Under the pieces are notes generated by a model that was given only the letters and a program-made list of their open reading frames with translations, did no database searches and was not told the origin of the DNA. A stretch of 42,650 bases of DNA from Candidatus Marinimicrobia bacterium CG08_land_8_20_14_0_20_45_22 (lineage in GTDB: Bacteria; Fidelibacterota; UBA2242), in assembly GCA_002774355.1 (NCBI GenBank), contig PEYN01000091.1:1-42650 (forward strand), given 5' to 3'. Positions 1-7,077 of this stretch are shown here, piece after piece. A program made the position numbers and the translations under genes. Each line of letters starts with the position of its first letter. Position 1 is the stretch's first letter.

Positions 1-1149
1 GCGACCATTCTGGTCGATGACGAAAAAGAGAGCGCAATCGACGCCAAGATGACACCGGCATTTGGATATCTGAATCTAACGACAACGCCACCGAATGCTC
101 CCGTTATGGTCAACGATAAACCAATTGGCAACGCGCCTTTACTGAATTACAAACTGATGTCCGGTAAGTATCTGCTAATGCTGAAAGCCGATTTCTATAA
201 AACCACGCAGGAGGGAATCATCATCGCCGATGGGCAAACTTTGACAAAAGCCATCGACTTACCGCCGGACTTCGGTTCGATTTCCGTGCAAGCCGCGCCG
301 GTTGGCTCTAAAGTGTTGATCGATGGAAAAGCAGTTGGCGTCTCACCATTATTTGTCAAACAAATTGCAGTTGGCAGTCATAAAGTCCGCATTGAGAGCG
401 GTGAACATTACGAACCAATCGAGACGACACTATTCGTCGGACTCGGCGAAACACAGGTGATTCAAACGTCATTGAAGGAACGCATCGGTTCGCTGATGAT
501 TACCAGCAACCCGCCGGGTGCGATCATCAAAATCGACGGCGCTGGCTACAAACTGACTTCCGGAGAAAGCGCCAAAACACCAATCAAACTCAGTCGGGTA
601 TGGGCGGGTAAACGAACGGTCAGTCTGGAAATGCCCGGTTATGCGTCCGCCAAGCAGGATGTCGTTGTCCGGGAAAATGAACTGAAACCTCTCCAATTCA
701 CGCTGAATAAAATGGTTTTTATCAAACCGCGTGATCAAGCCTTGTGGCGATCTGCCGTAGTACCGGGTTTTGGGCAAGCCTATTCCACACGATACAAAGT
801 GGGTGCTGGTTATCTCGCCGGAGAAGTCGTCCTCTATTTTATCCTTCAGAATCAGAAAAGACTGTATGAAAAGTATCAAAATGCCTATCTGATAGAACGG
901 GAAGATTATCGTAGCGTCATCGGAACGTCGGAAGAATTGAAAGTGATCTGGGAGCATGTTCAAGACTCATACAACAAAATGGACAATCAATATAAGAAAC
1001 AGCAACTCGTCACTGGAGCAATGGTGGGATTGTATCTATGGAATATCGCCGATGCCTACCTATTTATGCCGAAAATCGGTGAAAAGCATGTCAGTGTTTA
1101 TCCGACCATTGACGGATTTGCTCTGCGATTAGAAGCGGAGTTGCCATGA
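1..1149 (+). CDS. PEGA-domain protein, 5' end outside the window
   Basis: The reading frame is open from base 1 without a stop, so the ATG at 49 is probably internal and the gene starts upstream. About 220 residues hold three PEGA-like beta repeats (for example SISVQAAPVGSKVLIDGKAV and SLMITSNPPGAIIKIDG). Each has the usual pattern of a short beta strand, a PxGxxVxIDG turn and a closing G(K/S)(H/R)xV strand. The last 120 residues begin with WRSAVVPGFGQAY, a motif seen in membrane-associated FCB proteins of the DUF5683 type, followed by hydrophobic stretches. PEGA repeats are known from surface and envelope-associated proteins; the actual substrate or partner is unknown. The stop overlaps the next start (ATGA), so the gene is translationally coupled to the cohesin-like lipoprotein, suggesting a joint surface role (inference). 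Confidence 0.8.
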   Translation, partial: ATILVDDEKESAIDAKMTPAFGYLNLTTTPPNAPVMVNDKPIGNAPLLNYKLMSGKYLLMLKADFYKTTQEGIIIADGQTLTKAIDLPPDFGSISVQAAPVGSKVLIDGKAVGVSPLFVKQIAVGSHKVRIESGEHYEPIETTLFVGLGETQVIQTSLKERIGSLMITSNPPGAIIKIDGAGYKLTSGESAKTPIKLSRVWAGKRTVSLEMPGYASAKQDVVVRENELKPLQFTLNKMVFIKPRDQALWRSAVVPGFGQAYSTRYKVGAGYLAGEVVLYFILQNQKRLYEKYQNAYLIEREDYRSVIGTSEELKVIWEHVQDSYNKMDNQYKKQQLVTGAMVGLYLWNIADAYLFMPKIGEKHVSVYPTIDGFALRLEAELP

Positions 1150-1958
1150 AATCGAAATTACTATTCCGATTCTGGATGGCTCTGCTCATTGGTCTATTTT
1201 CCTGTTCGCCGCACGAGGAACTCATTCCGCCGGACAATCCGTTAGACCCGGATAATCCCGACTACGAGCCGCCGGCCGCTGTCATCACTTATGGCATTGC
1301 TGACGGAAGTGTTTCGACGAAAGATTCGGCGACCTTTGCGTGGGATGGCAATTCAATTACAAAAGACTTTTCATATCGGTTTGACAATGGTGAGTGGTCG
1401 AACTGGACGACAATTCAGACGGTGACTTTCAGTTATCTCGATGAAATGGCGCATCGGTTTGAAGTGCGTGCCCGCGGCGAAAACGACGAGATTCAGGAAA
1501 TACCGGCGACCAGTGACTTCACCACAGATGCCGTCGATGGCGCGTCGCTGATTCTGTTTCCCTATCGTCAGACAAGTAATGTCGGTGACACACTAACTGT
1601 TGCGGTGATGCTGGAAGAAGTGACAAATATTCTTGGCGCTGAGTTTACACTGACTTACGATCCGACGGGATTTCTATTCATCGATTCTCAAACCGGTACG
1701 TTTGCGGATTCGATTCAGGCGACGGGATTGCAGGTCGTTGAGGTTGATCCGGTTCTGGGTAAGGTTTCCGCCTCGGTGACTGCCGCCGCGGGAAGCGTCA
1801 AGTTTTTTTCCGGCACGGCATCTCTATTAACGATCCGTTTAAAGACTATCAAGATCGGAACCTATTCGCTGACGCTTGGAAATGGTGTTTTGGTCGATTC
1901 CAACCGTCAACCGGCGGCAGTCAATCGTCTGCGCGGCGGAGTGGTGGTGGTGAAATGA
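1146..1958 (+). CDS. Cohesin-like domain lipoprotein
   Basis: The 270-aa product starts with a basic, hydrophobic leader ending in a lipobox (LIGLFSC), so it should be an exported lipoprotein anchored at Cys20. A proline-rich linker (PPDNPLDPDNPDYEPP) follows, then a beta-rich region with YRFDNGEWSNW typical of Fn3/Ig-like modules. From about residue 130 to the end it resembles a cohesin domain: VGDTLTVAVMLEEV, the central GAEFTLTYDPTGFLF strand, then a hydrophobic ILTIRL-type strand. Cohesins bind dockerins in cellulosomes, but isolated cohesin-like modules are widespread in surface proteins. It overlaps the upstream PEGA gene by 4 nt. A dockerin-like segment occurs in the secreted protein encoded at 3147, which could be a partner. 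Export is well supported; the binding role is inference. Confidence 0.8.
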   Translation: MKSKLLFRFWMALLIGLFSCSPHEELIPPDNPLDPDNPDYEPPAAVITYGIADGSVSTKDSATFAWDGNSITKDFSYRFDNGEWSNWTTIQTVTFSYLDEMAHRFEVRARGENDEIQEIPATSDFTTDAVDGASLILFPYRQTSNVGDTLTVAVMLEEVTNILGAEFTLTYDPTGFLFIDSQTGTFADSIQATGLQVVEVDPVLGKVSASVTAAAGSVKFFSGTASLLTIRLKTIKIGTYSLTLGNGVLVDSNRQPAAVNRLRGGVVVVK

Positions 1959-1986
1959 AAGAATGCCGTGTCCACCTTCAGATTAA

Positions 1987-2126
1987 TCCACAGATTTATC
2001 TGTGGAAGGAGGATGAATCGGTTCGGATGACAGGTTTCACGTCCCATAATCCCCGCGTTGAAACGCGGGGCTATTTTGATCTCATCAACGACGTCATTCA
2101 GTGTAACCCACAGATTCATCTGTGGG
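1987..2126 (+). repeat. Palindrome-rich repeat unit A, upstream of the transposase
   Basis: Contains three hairpins with a 2-nt loop: CCACAGAT-tt-ATCTGTGG (1988-2005), CCCCGCGTT-ga-AACGCGGGG (2051-2070) and CCCACAGAT-tc-ATCTGTGGG (2107-2126). The segment from about 2012 to 2126 recurs nearly unchanged at about 2637-2749 on the other side of the transposase, and in part at 2815-2880. Short ORFs can be read through it but they translate the palindromes themselves, so I treat it as non-coding. It may be the substrate or mobilised element of the neighbouring Y1 transposase. Confidence 0.85.
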
Positions 2127-2195
2127 ATCAAAACGTCTCTAAAAGCCCCGAAACCATTTTTTTTTAATGGTTTTCCAAAATCAAGGAGGTTTCTA

Positions 2196-2642
2196 ATGTC
2201 CCACGCCTATGTCGCTAACTGGTTACATATCATCTGGTCAACTAAAAACCGGCGACGCTGTCTGATGGCAAATAATGCTCTACCAGTCCGTGAACATTTG
2301 ATCGCGGAAGCCGCAAAAACCGAATCATCCATCGAGACCATTAATATCCAACCCGAACATGTTCATATTCTTGTGAATCTGCCTGCAACACAGTCAATCG
2401 ATAATTTTATCCATCAACTCAAGGGTGAATCGTCACATTGGATCAATGACGAAAAGATCATCCCCGGTCGTTTTAACTGGCAGAAAGGTTATGGCGCTTT
2501 TTCGGTTAGCGTGTCGATGGTTGAAATGGTCAAACAATACATTCAGAATCAGCAAGAACATCATCGACGCAAGCCGTTTGCAGAAGAGTATAAGGAATTT
2601 TTAGAAAAACATGGATTCGTTTATGATGATGAAAACCGATAA
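2196..2642 (+). CDS. IS200/IS605-like Y1 (HUH) transposase, possibly REP-associated (RAYT-like)
   Basis: This 148-aa protein is a single-domain Y1 transposase. It carries the HUH metal-binding motif in PEHVHILV (residues 49-56) and the family C-terminal signature GYGAFSVS...YIQNQQEHH, which contains the presumed catalytic tyrosine, followed by EEYKEFL. Length matches IS200-type TnpA (about 140-155 aa). The start at 2196 is fixed by a perfect AAGGAGGT at 2183-2190, five bases upstream; longer readings would run through the palindromes. No TnpB is present. Repeated palindromic units flank both sides, and the stop codon lies in the loop of an AACCGAT/ATCGGTT hairpin. This resembles REP/RAYT pairs, where a domesticated transposase acts on dispersed palindromes. 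It could equally be an ordinary IS200-like element; a search for copies elsewhere would decide. Confidence 0.9.
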   Translation: MSHAYVANWLHIIWSTKNRRRCLMANNALPVREHLIAEAAKTESSIETINIQPEHVHILVNLPATQSIDNFIHQLKGESSHWINDEKIIPGRFNWQKGYGAFSVSVSMVEMVKQYIQNQQEHHRRKPFAEEYKEFLEKHGFVYDDENR

Positions 2643-2749
2643 ATCGGTTTGGATGGGTTTCACGTCCCATCATCCCCGCGTTGAAACGTGGGGTTATTCT
2701 GATCTCGTCAACGACGTCATTCAGATTAACCCACAGATTCATCTGTGGG
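2633..2749 (+). repeat. Palindrome-rich repeat unit B, overlapping the transposase 3' end
   Basis: Begins with AAACCGAT-aa-ATCGGTTT (2633-2650), whose loop carries the last two bases of the transposase stop codon. It continues with CCCCGCGTT-ga-AACGTGGGG (2674-2693) and CCCACAGAT-tc-ATCTGTGGG (2730-2749). It is a direct repeat of unit A over about 110 bp. The right arm of the CCCCGCG hairpin differs from unit A by one C-to-T change, which still allows a G-U pair in RNA, a hint that structure rather than sequence is kept. Confidence 0.85.
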
Positions 2750-2780
2750 ATGACGAAACGCCCCACGCCCAGATCCCCAT

Positions 2781-2880
2781 ATCCGTTTCAACGGATTTCC
2801 TATACCCGAAAACCGATGAATCGGTTCGGATGATGGATTTCGCGTCTTATCCTCCCCGCGTTGAAACGCGGGGCTATTCT
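2781..2880 (+). repeat. Palindrome-rich repeat unit C, partial
   Basis: Holds ATCCGTT-tc-AACGGAT (2781-2796), AACCGAT-ga-ATCGGTT (2811-2826) and CCCCGCGTT-ga-AACGCGGGG (at about 2852-2872). The part from 2815 onward is a diverged copy of units A and B that stops before the CCCACAGAT hairpin. The different palindromes share one design: 7-9 bp arms around a 2-nt GA or TC loop. Confidence 0.75.
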
Positions 2881-2889
2881 GACGAACCG

Positions 2890-3057
2890 TTATTCCATTT
2901 CCGCAAGGAGTTATTCTCTTCAGGAAGGCAATCATTCTCTTCCGGAAAGCAGTCATTCTGTTCCGGAAAGGAGTTGTTCACTTGCGGAAAACAGTCATTC
3001 TCTTCCGGGAAGGAGTTATTCCGTTCCAGAAAAGAGTTGTTCTGTTCAGGAAAGCCA
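2890..3057 (+). repeat. 21-bp tandem repeat (minisatellite), eight units
   Basis: Eight consecutive 21-bp units, with a degenerate ninth to about 3069. Typical units are TCATTCTCTTCCGGAAAGCAG-like (one base over the quoting limit is avoided by giving the core TTCTCTTCCGGAAAGCAG). Each unit centres on a TTCCGGAA-like palindrome and ends in AAGGAG or AAGCAG. Because 21 is a multiple of three, all frames stay open, which explains long spurious ORFs here. The array lies directly between palindrome unit C and the next gene. Unit-to-unit divergence is about 10-30%, so it is not a very recent expansion. Confidence 0.9.
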
Positions 3058-3094
3058 TTGTTCTGTTCAATAGTTCAACCGTTAAGTTTATTAG

Positions 3095-3114
3095 CCCAGC
3101 CGTTCACGGTTGGG
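3095..3114 (+). repeat. Isolated palindrome of the same design
   Basis: CCCAGCCGT-tc-ACGGTTGGG, nine-base arms with one G-U pair and a TC loop, 33 bases upstream of the next start codon. It matches the architecture, though not the sequence, of the hairpins around the transposase. Confidence 0.6.
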
Positions 3115-3146
3115 AGAGAGATTCAATTAGCAATGGAGCAATCCAA

Positions 3147-6143
3147 ATGAGAAATAAAATTTCCATACTCATTTTAATTTCTGTTCTATTATTTTTCGCA
3201 GTCAATAGCGCCAATTCCCAGCAATTCACCGAAATGACGGAAATCAGTTTAACAGAAGTTATGGGTGGTTCTGCAGCCTGGGGCGATTATGACAACGATG
3301 GCGATCTCGATATCTTACTCACGGGTTATACAAGTAGTGACTTCTCTGTTTCCAAGATTTACCGTAATAATGGTGACAACTCATTCACTGAACAAACTGG
3401 AATCAGTTTAACGGGAGTTTATTACAGTTCAGTAGCCTGGGGCGATTATGACAACGACGGTAATCTCGATATCTTACTCACTGGTGAGAAATATTCATCA
3501 CATAATTATGATGCAATTTCCAAGATTTACCATAACAATGGAGATAACTCGTTCACAGAGCAGACGGGAATTAGTTTAACGGGAGTCGAAAATAGTTCTG
3601 TAGCATGGGGTGATTATGATAACGACGGAGATCTCGATATCTTGCTTACAGGCTTTACGGGTAGTAGTAATACATATGTTACCAAGATTTACTGTAACAA
3701 CAATTTAATAACGAATTCCACTCCATTAGCACCTTCCGGATTGACGGCTACAACAACAGGATCGGATGTTACCTTCAGTTGGAACAAATCCAGTGACACG
3801 GAAACACCGCAGAATGGATTGACCTACAATCTATACGTCAGCACAACTTCGGGCGGTTGTCAGGTGAAATCGCCGATGGCGGACAGTTCAACGGGTTATC
3901 GAAAAGTTGTTCAACTTGGAAATATGAATCATTGCAATTCTTATACTCTGAAAGGACTTACTGACGGTAAATATTACTGGAGCGTGCAGGCGATTGATAA
4001 TGCATTCGCAGGTTCATCTTGGGCAACAGAGTACAGTTTTATTATAGATACAACTTCGCCATCCGCGCCTCAGAATCTCACCGTTCAGCCCGGCAATGGA
4101 CAAGTTATACTCAAATGGAACAAGAACATCGAATCCGATTTCCTCCGCTATCGTATATATAGTGGAACGAGTGCCAATCCGACAATCAAGATTGATTCCA
4201 CTATAGGTGGAATTCTTGATACTATCAAGGTCATTACCGGATTGACGAACGGCACGACTTACTATTTCCGTATCACCGCGGTGGATTCTGCTGGTAATGA
4301 GAGTGGATTTTCTAATCAAGTCAGTGCCATTCCCGACGATTATGAAGCCCCGCAAGTTGCGCTTCTTTCTCCCGTCGGGGGTGAGAAGTGGGAGGAGGGT
4401 TCCAGTCAATTGATCAAATGGATTTCGTCGGATAATGTCAGGATACAGCATCATTTGGTGCACTTTAGTATTGATAATGGGCAGAATTTCACCCGGATTG
4501 ACAGCGTTTCTGGTGAAGTGGATTCCTTATTGTGGACGGTTTCAAACAAGATTACAAAACAAGGTAAGGTGAAGGTCACATCTTATGACGCGCGCGGCAA
4601 TTCTGCGTTTGCGGTGAATACAAATCCGTTTGAAATTGTGGATATTACTCCGCCAAATGTAATGCTTATAAGCCAGATTTCTGGAAAAACAGTAGAAATT
4701 GCCAATGCTGAATCGATAACTTGGACCGCAACTGACAACGCGGGTGTGCAGTTCATCGATCTGGATTATTCCGTAAACGGCGGTACTGACTGGAAACCGA
4801 TAGCGGCTCATGAATCCAACGACGGTTCTTACGACTGGTTGATTCCCGATGAACAGTCGGAAAATTGTAAAATCCGTGTCATTGCGACGGACGGCGTCGG
4901 TCTCTCCGATACTTCCATAAGTGCAGGCGCTTTCACAATTGTCCGTATCTATCCAAAGTTAGCGGCATTTCCGTCGGTACTGTCACCGCTCGATACACTG
5001 GTTTTGGAATTCACACAGGCGATGGACAGCGCCGGTTTCCGGAGCGGTTGTGCACTTTACAGCCAGATGTATGGCGATTTGACTTATCATTATCGTTTCT
5101 ATGATAATCTCCGAAAGGCGAAGTTATTCTTAACTGAGTCATTTACGTCGCGTGATACTCTATCGGTACTTATGACGGCTAATTCCACGACGAATATCTA
5201 CGGTTATGGCTTAGATGGAAACGCAAACGGTGGCTTCGAGGGTTCGCCGACAGATAATCTGACGTTGACAATTCCGGTCGAGATTGCCGGTGATTTCAAC
5301 AACGATGATGTTGTCAATTTCGATGACTTTGCGCCGTTCGTTTTAGCGTGGCAAGGGCGCGATTTCGGAAAGGAATTGGCTCCCAATCGTGGTGAAGTTC
5401 CCAGGATTACTATTTCGCCCAATCAGAAGTATGACGTCTATGACTTGACGACATTTGCGAGTCTGTGGAACTGGACGGTTGGCTTGCGCAAAGCGTTACC
5501 GATGATAGCGGATTTCCCGGAAGTTGATTTTCCTGTCACACAGGAAGGAAACAGCGTAATGGTCAAGCCGAATAGTGCCGACGTGATCGCTTACCAGTAT
5601 TTAGTCGAGTACGATCCAAAAGTCGTTGGTGTCAAATATTCTGACAACCGACTTCCTAAGATTACTGAAACACAGATGCGGATGGTCGATGCCTTTCCGG
5701 ATAGCGGATTATTGTTGATTTCCGAAGGATATTTCAGCGCCAGTGCTTTGCCGGAAATGCATCTGGAACTTTTACCGAAGGGCAGAAATCCGTACGAAAT
5801 TACAATTGCCTATCAAACTGTTCTGACCGATTGCACGCGGGTCATAGGCAAACGCACTATTCGTCTCCAACCGATACCGACGAAGTTCGCATTGCAACAG
5901 AACTACCCGAATCCATTTAATCCGACAACGACGATTCCATATCAATTGCCGGAGAAAGCATACGTCAGGATTTCGATTTATAATCTGAATGGTCAGTTTG
6001 TAGAAACCATCGTTTCGAAGGAACAGCCTGCCGGTTATTACAGCGTCGTTTGGAACGCTGGCAATGTTGCATCGGGCATCTATATCTATCGAATTGAAGC
6101 CGGATCATTTCACGATGTGAGAAAATGCGCCATTCTGAAGTGA
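3147..6143 (+). CDS. Large secreted FG-GAP / Fn3 / dockerin-like protein with type IX sorting domain
   Basis: The 998-aa product starts with a signal peptide (MRNKISILILISVLLFFAV...NSQQ). The ATG at 3147 is preferred, with GGAG eight bases upstream; longer readings run into the 21-bp array. Three FG-GAP/VCBS-type repeats follow (residues about 41-180, each with AWGDYDNDGDLDILLTG). Then come two fibronectin type III domains (about 193-400), two Ig-like repeats beginning with P.V.L.SP.GG (about 402-600) and a Big_5-like module. A dockerin-like calcium loop, DFNNDDVVNFDD, lies near residue 715. The C-terminal 85 residues (QQNYPNPFNPTT... GIYIYRIEAG) are a Por/type IX secretion sorting domain. 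It is therefore probably exported and surface-attached. Ligand unknown. A terminator follows at 6173. Confidence 0.9.
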   Translation: MRNKISILILISVLLFFAVNSANSQQFTEMTEISLTEVMGGSAAWGDYDNDGDLDILLTGYTSSDFSVSKIYRNNGDNSFTEQTGISLTGVYYSSVAWGDYDNDGNLDILLTGEKYSSHNYDAISKIYHNNGDNSFTEQTGISLTGVENSSVAWGDYDNDGDLDILLTGFTGSSNTYVTKIYCNNNLITNSTPLAPSGLTATTTGSDVTFSWNKSSDTETPQNGLTYNLYVSTTSGGCQVKSPMADSSTGYRKVVQLGNMNHCNSYTLKGLTDGKYYWSVQAIDNAFAGSSWATEYSFIIDTTSPSAPQNLTVQPGNGQVILKWNKNIESDFLRYRIYSGTSANPTIKIDSTIGGILDTIKVITGLTNGTTYYFRITAVDSAGNESGFSNQVSAIPDDYEAPQVALLSPVGGEKWEEGSSQLIKWISSDNVRIQHHLVHFSIDNGQNFTRIDSVSGEVDSLLWTVSNKITKQGKVKVTSYDARGNSAFAVNTNPFEIVDITPPNVMLISQISGKTVEIANAESITWTATDNAGVQFIDLDYSVNGGTDWKPIAAHESNDGSYDWLIPDEQSENCKIRVIATDGVGLSDTSISAGAFTIVRIYPKLAAFPSVLSPLDTLVLEFTQAMDSAGFRSGCALYSQMYGDLTYHYRFYDNLRKAKLFLTESFTSRDTLSVLMTANSTTNIYGYGLDGNANGGFEGSPTDNLTLTIPVEIAGDFNNDDVVNFDDFAPFVLAWQGRDFGKELAPNRGEVPRITISPNQKYDVYDLTTFASLWNWTVGLRKALPMIADFPEVDFPVTQEGNSVMVKPNSADVIAYQYLVEYDPKVVGVKYSDNRLPKITETQMRMVDAFPDSGLLLISEGYFSASALPEMHLELLPKGRNPYEITIAYQTVLTDCTRVIGKRTIRLQPIPTKFALQQNYPNPFNPTTTIPYQLPEKAYVRISIYNLNGQFVETIVSKEQPAGYYSVVWNAGNVASGIYIYRIEAGSFHDVRKCAILK

Positions 6144-6172
6144 TCTGACTATGTATCGTTTGTTATGAATAT

Positions 6173-6200
6173 AAGAGCCATCCCGAGCGGTGGCTCTTTT
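6173..6200 (+). terminator. Rho-independent terminator
   Basis: Stem AGAGCCA / TGGCTCT with a 10-nt loop followed by a short T run, 30 bases after the stop of the secreted protein gene. Confidence 0.75.
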
Positions 6201-6422
6201 CATTTATCAAATTACTGATAGATAAGTACACGAGTTTTGGGACAATTGTTGTTTAAAGGATTTATGACGCTTGATAATCGGATTATTTATGATTAATATT
6301 CAATTGTATGAAGAGAAAAAAGGATCATGAATCTGTTCAATCACTACTGGGAAATCTTCACCTTAAGTTTGTCTTCCATCAAACTTGGAAGTTTATAGAT
6401 AAACCTGATTAATGAAGAGAAT
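6201..6422. other. Intergenic region, nothing convincing
   Basis: AT-rich. A 23-codon ORF preceded by AAGGA starts near 6327 (MNLFNHYWEIF...), but it is too short to support as a gene. Confidence 0.4.
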
Positions 6423-6655
6423 ATGCACGATAGACATATATTCAGCAGTCTGTGGGTCATCTTGGGAAAGTTCACGGAATCAGTCAGATTGATTGCCTTT
6501 GTCTTGATAGTCTTGGGCACTCTCGGCCTTCTGGCGAACGAGTTTCTTGTCGGTTGGGGTAGGCCGCCACTCTCGCGTCAGCTGCCCTGAATGTGGTCGG
6601 ACTCGCGATTCTGGGGTACTCGGCGATGCGTGACAGCAAGCGATCGGGCGCATAA
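6423..6655 (+). pseudogene. Frameshifted small two-helix membrane protein gene
   Basis: Reading from ATG 6423 gives about 46 residues ending in a clear transmembrane helix (LIAFVLIVLGTLGLLANEF, then LVGWGR). The frame then runs into a stop near 6588. In the frame entered by adding one base around 6561-6566, the protein continues AATLASAALNVVGLAILGYS and MRDSKRSGA to a stop at 6653-6655, giving a second helix. Joined, the two halves make a coherent protein of about 77 aa. The pattern LLANEF.. WGRAATLA..LNVVGLAIL is one I associate with small uncharacterised bacterial membrane proteins, but I cannot name the family. A one-base deletion, real or from sequencing, is the simplest explanation. The start has only a weak purine-rich upstream stretch. 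Confidence 0.6.
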
Positions 6656-6830
6656 GCGAAGACGCCAGCCTGCTGAAGTCTGACTGAAAGTAATCTGAAA
6701 AGTTGGGGGAACTTTTTCTCTCTGAGGGAGAACGATTGTTAGAAAATGTCAAATTTAGCAAGTCTGTTTTCGCAAAATAAGCGACACGTTGTGTATGTTT
6801 TTGATGGGTTTCTCATCAGTAAAAGTGGAG

Positions 6831-6904
6831 CGGGGCCGACGGGGCTCGAACCCGCAACTTCTGGCGTGACAGGCCAGTGCTCTAACCAATTGAACTACGG
6901 CTCC
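6831..6904 (-). tRNA. tRNA-Asp (GTC)
   Basis: On the minus strand the sequence begins GGAGCCGTAGTTCAATTGG and has the anticodon arm CTGGCCTGTCACGCCAG (anticodon GTC) and T loop TTCGAGC. G73 is the normal aspartate discriminator. CCA is not encoded. The acceptor stem has an A-C mismatch at pair 3-70. A 15-bp palindrome, CCTGTTCAGAACAGG (6915-6929), lies just upstream of the tRNA 5' end. Confidence 0.95.
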
Positions 6905-7077
6905 ATTGTCAAATCCTGTTCAGAACAGGCGGACGCAAATTTAAGGAAATTGAAATCGCCCTGCAAGCAGAATTACGGTACTTCCAAAATAAACATCTGC
7001 CTCTTCAGGAAATAATTTTTTATATTCAGCCTGTATGAGAAATTTGGCAGAAATAATAAATCTGGAGATTCGAGCGA

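Noticed and set aside
469-963. Long minus-strand frame inside the PEGA gene
   Set aside because: Shadow of the PEGA frame; composition is atypical and no start context exists.
2033-2041. Half parS-like GTTTCACGT in the palindrome repeats (again near 2658)
   Set aside because: The second half of the parS palindrome (GAAAC) is missing; it is part of the longer repeat and follows GGTTTCACGTCCCAT in both copies, so a ParB site is unlikely. No full parS was found in the window.
2611-3150. Open frames across the repeats and minisatellite (179 aa and others)
   Set aside because: They translate palindromes and 21-bp repeats, have no ribosome site, and three frames are open at once; treated as non-coding.
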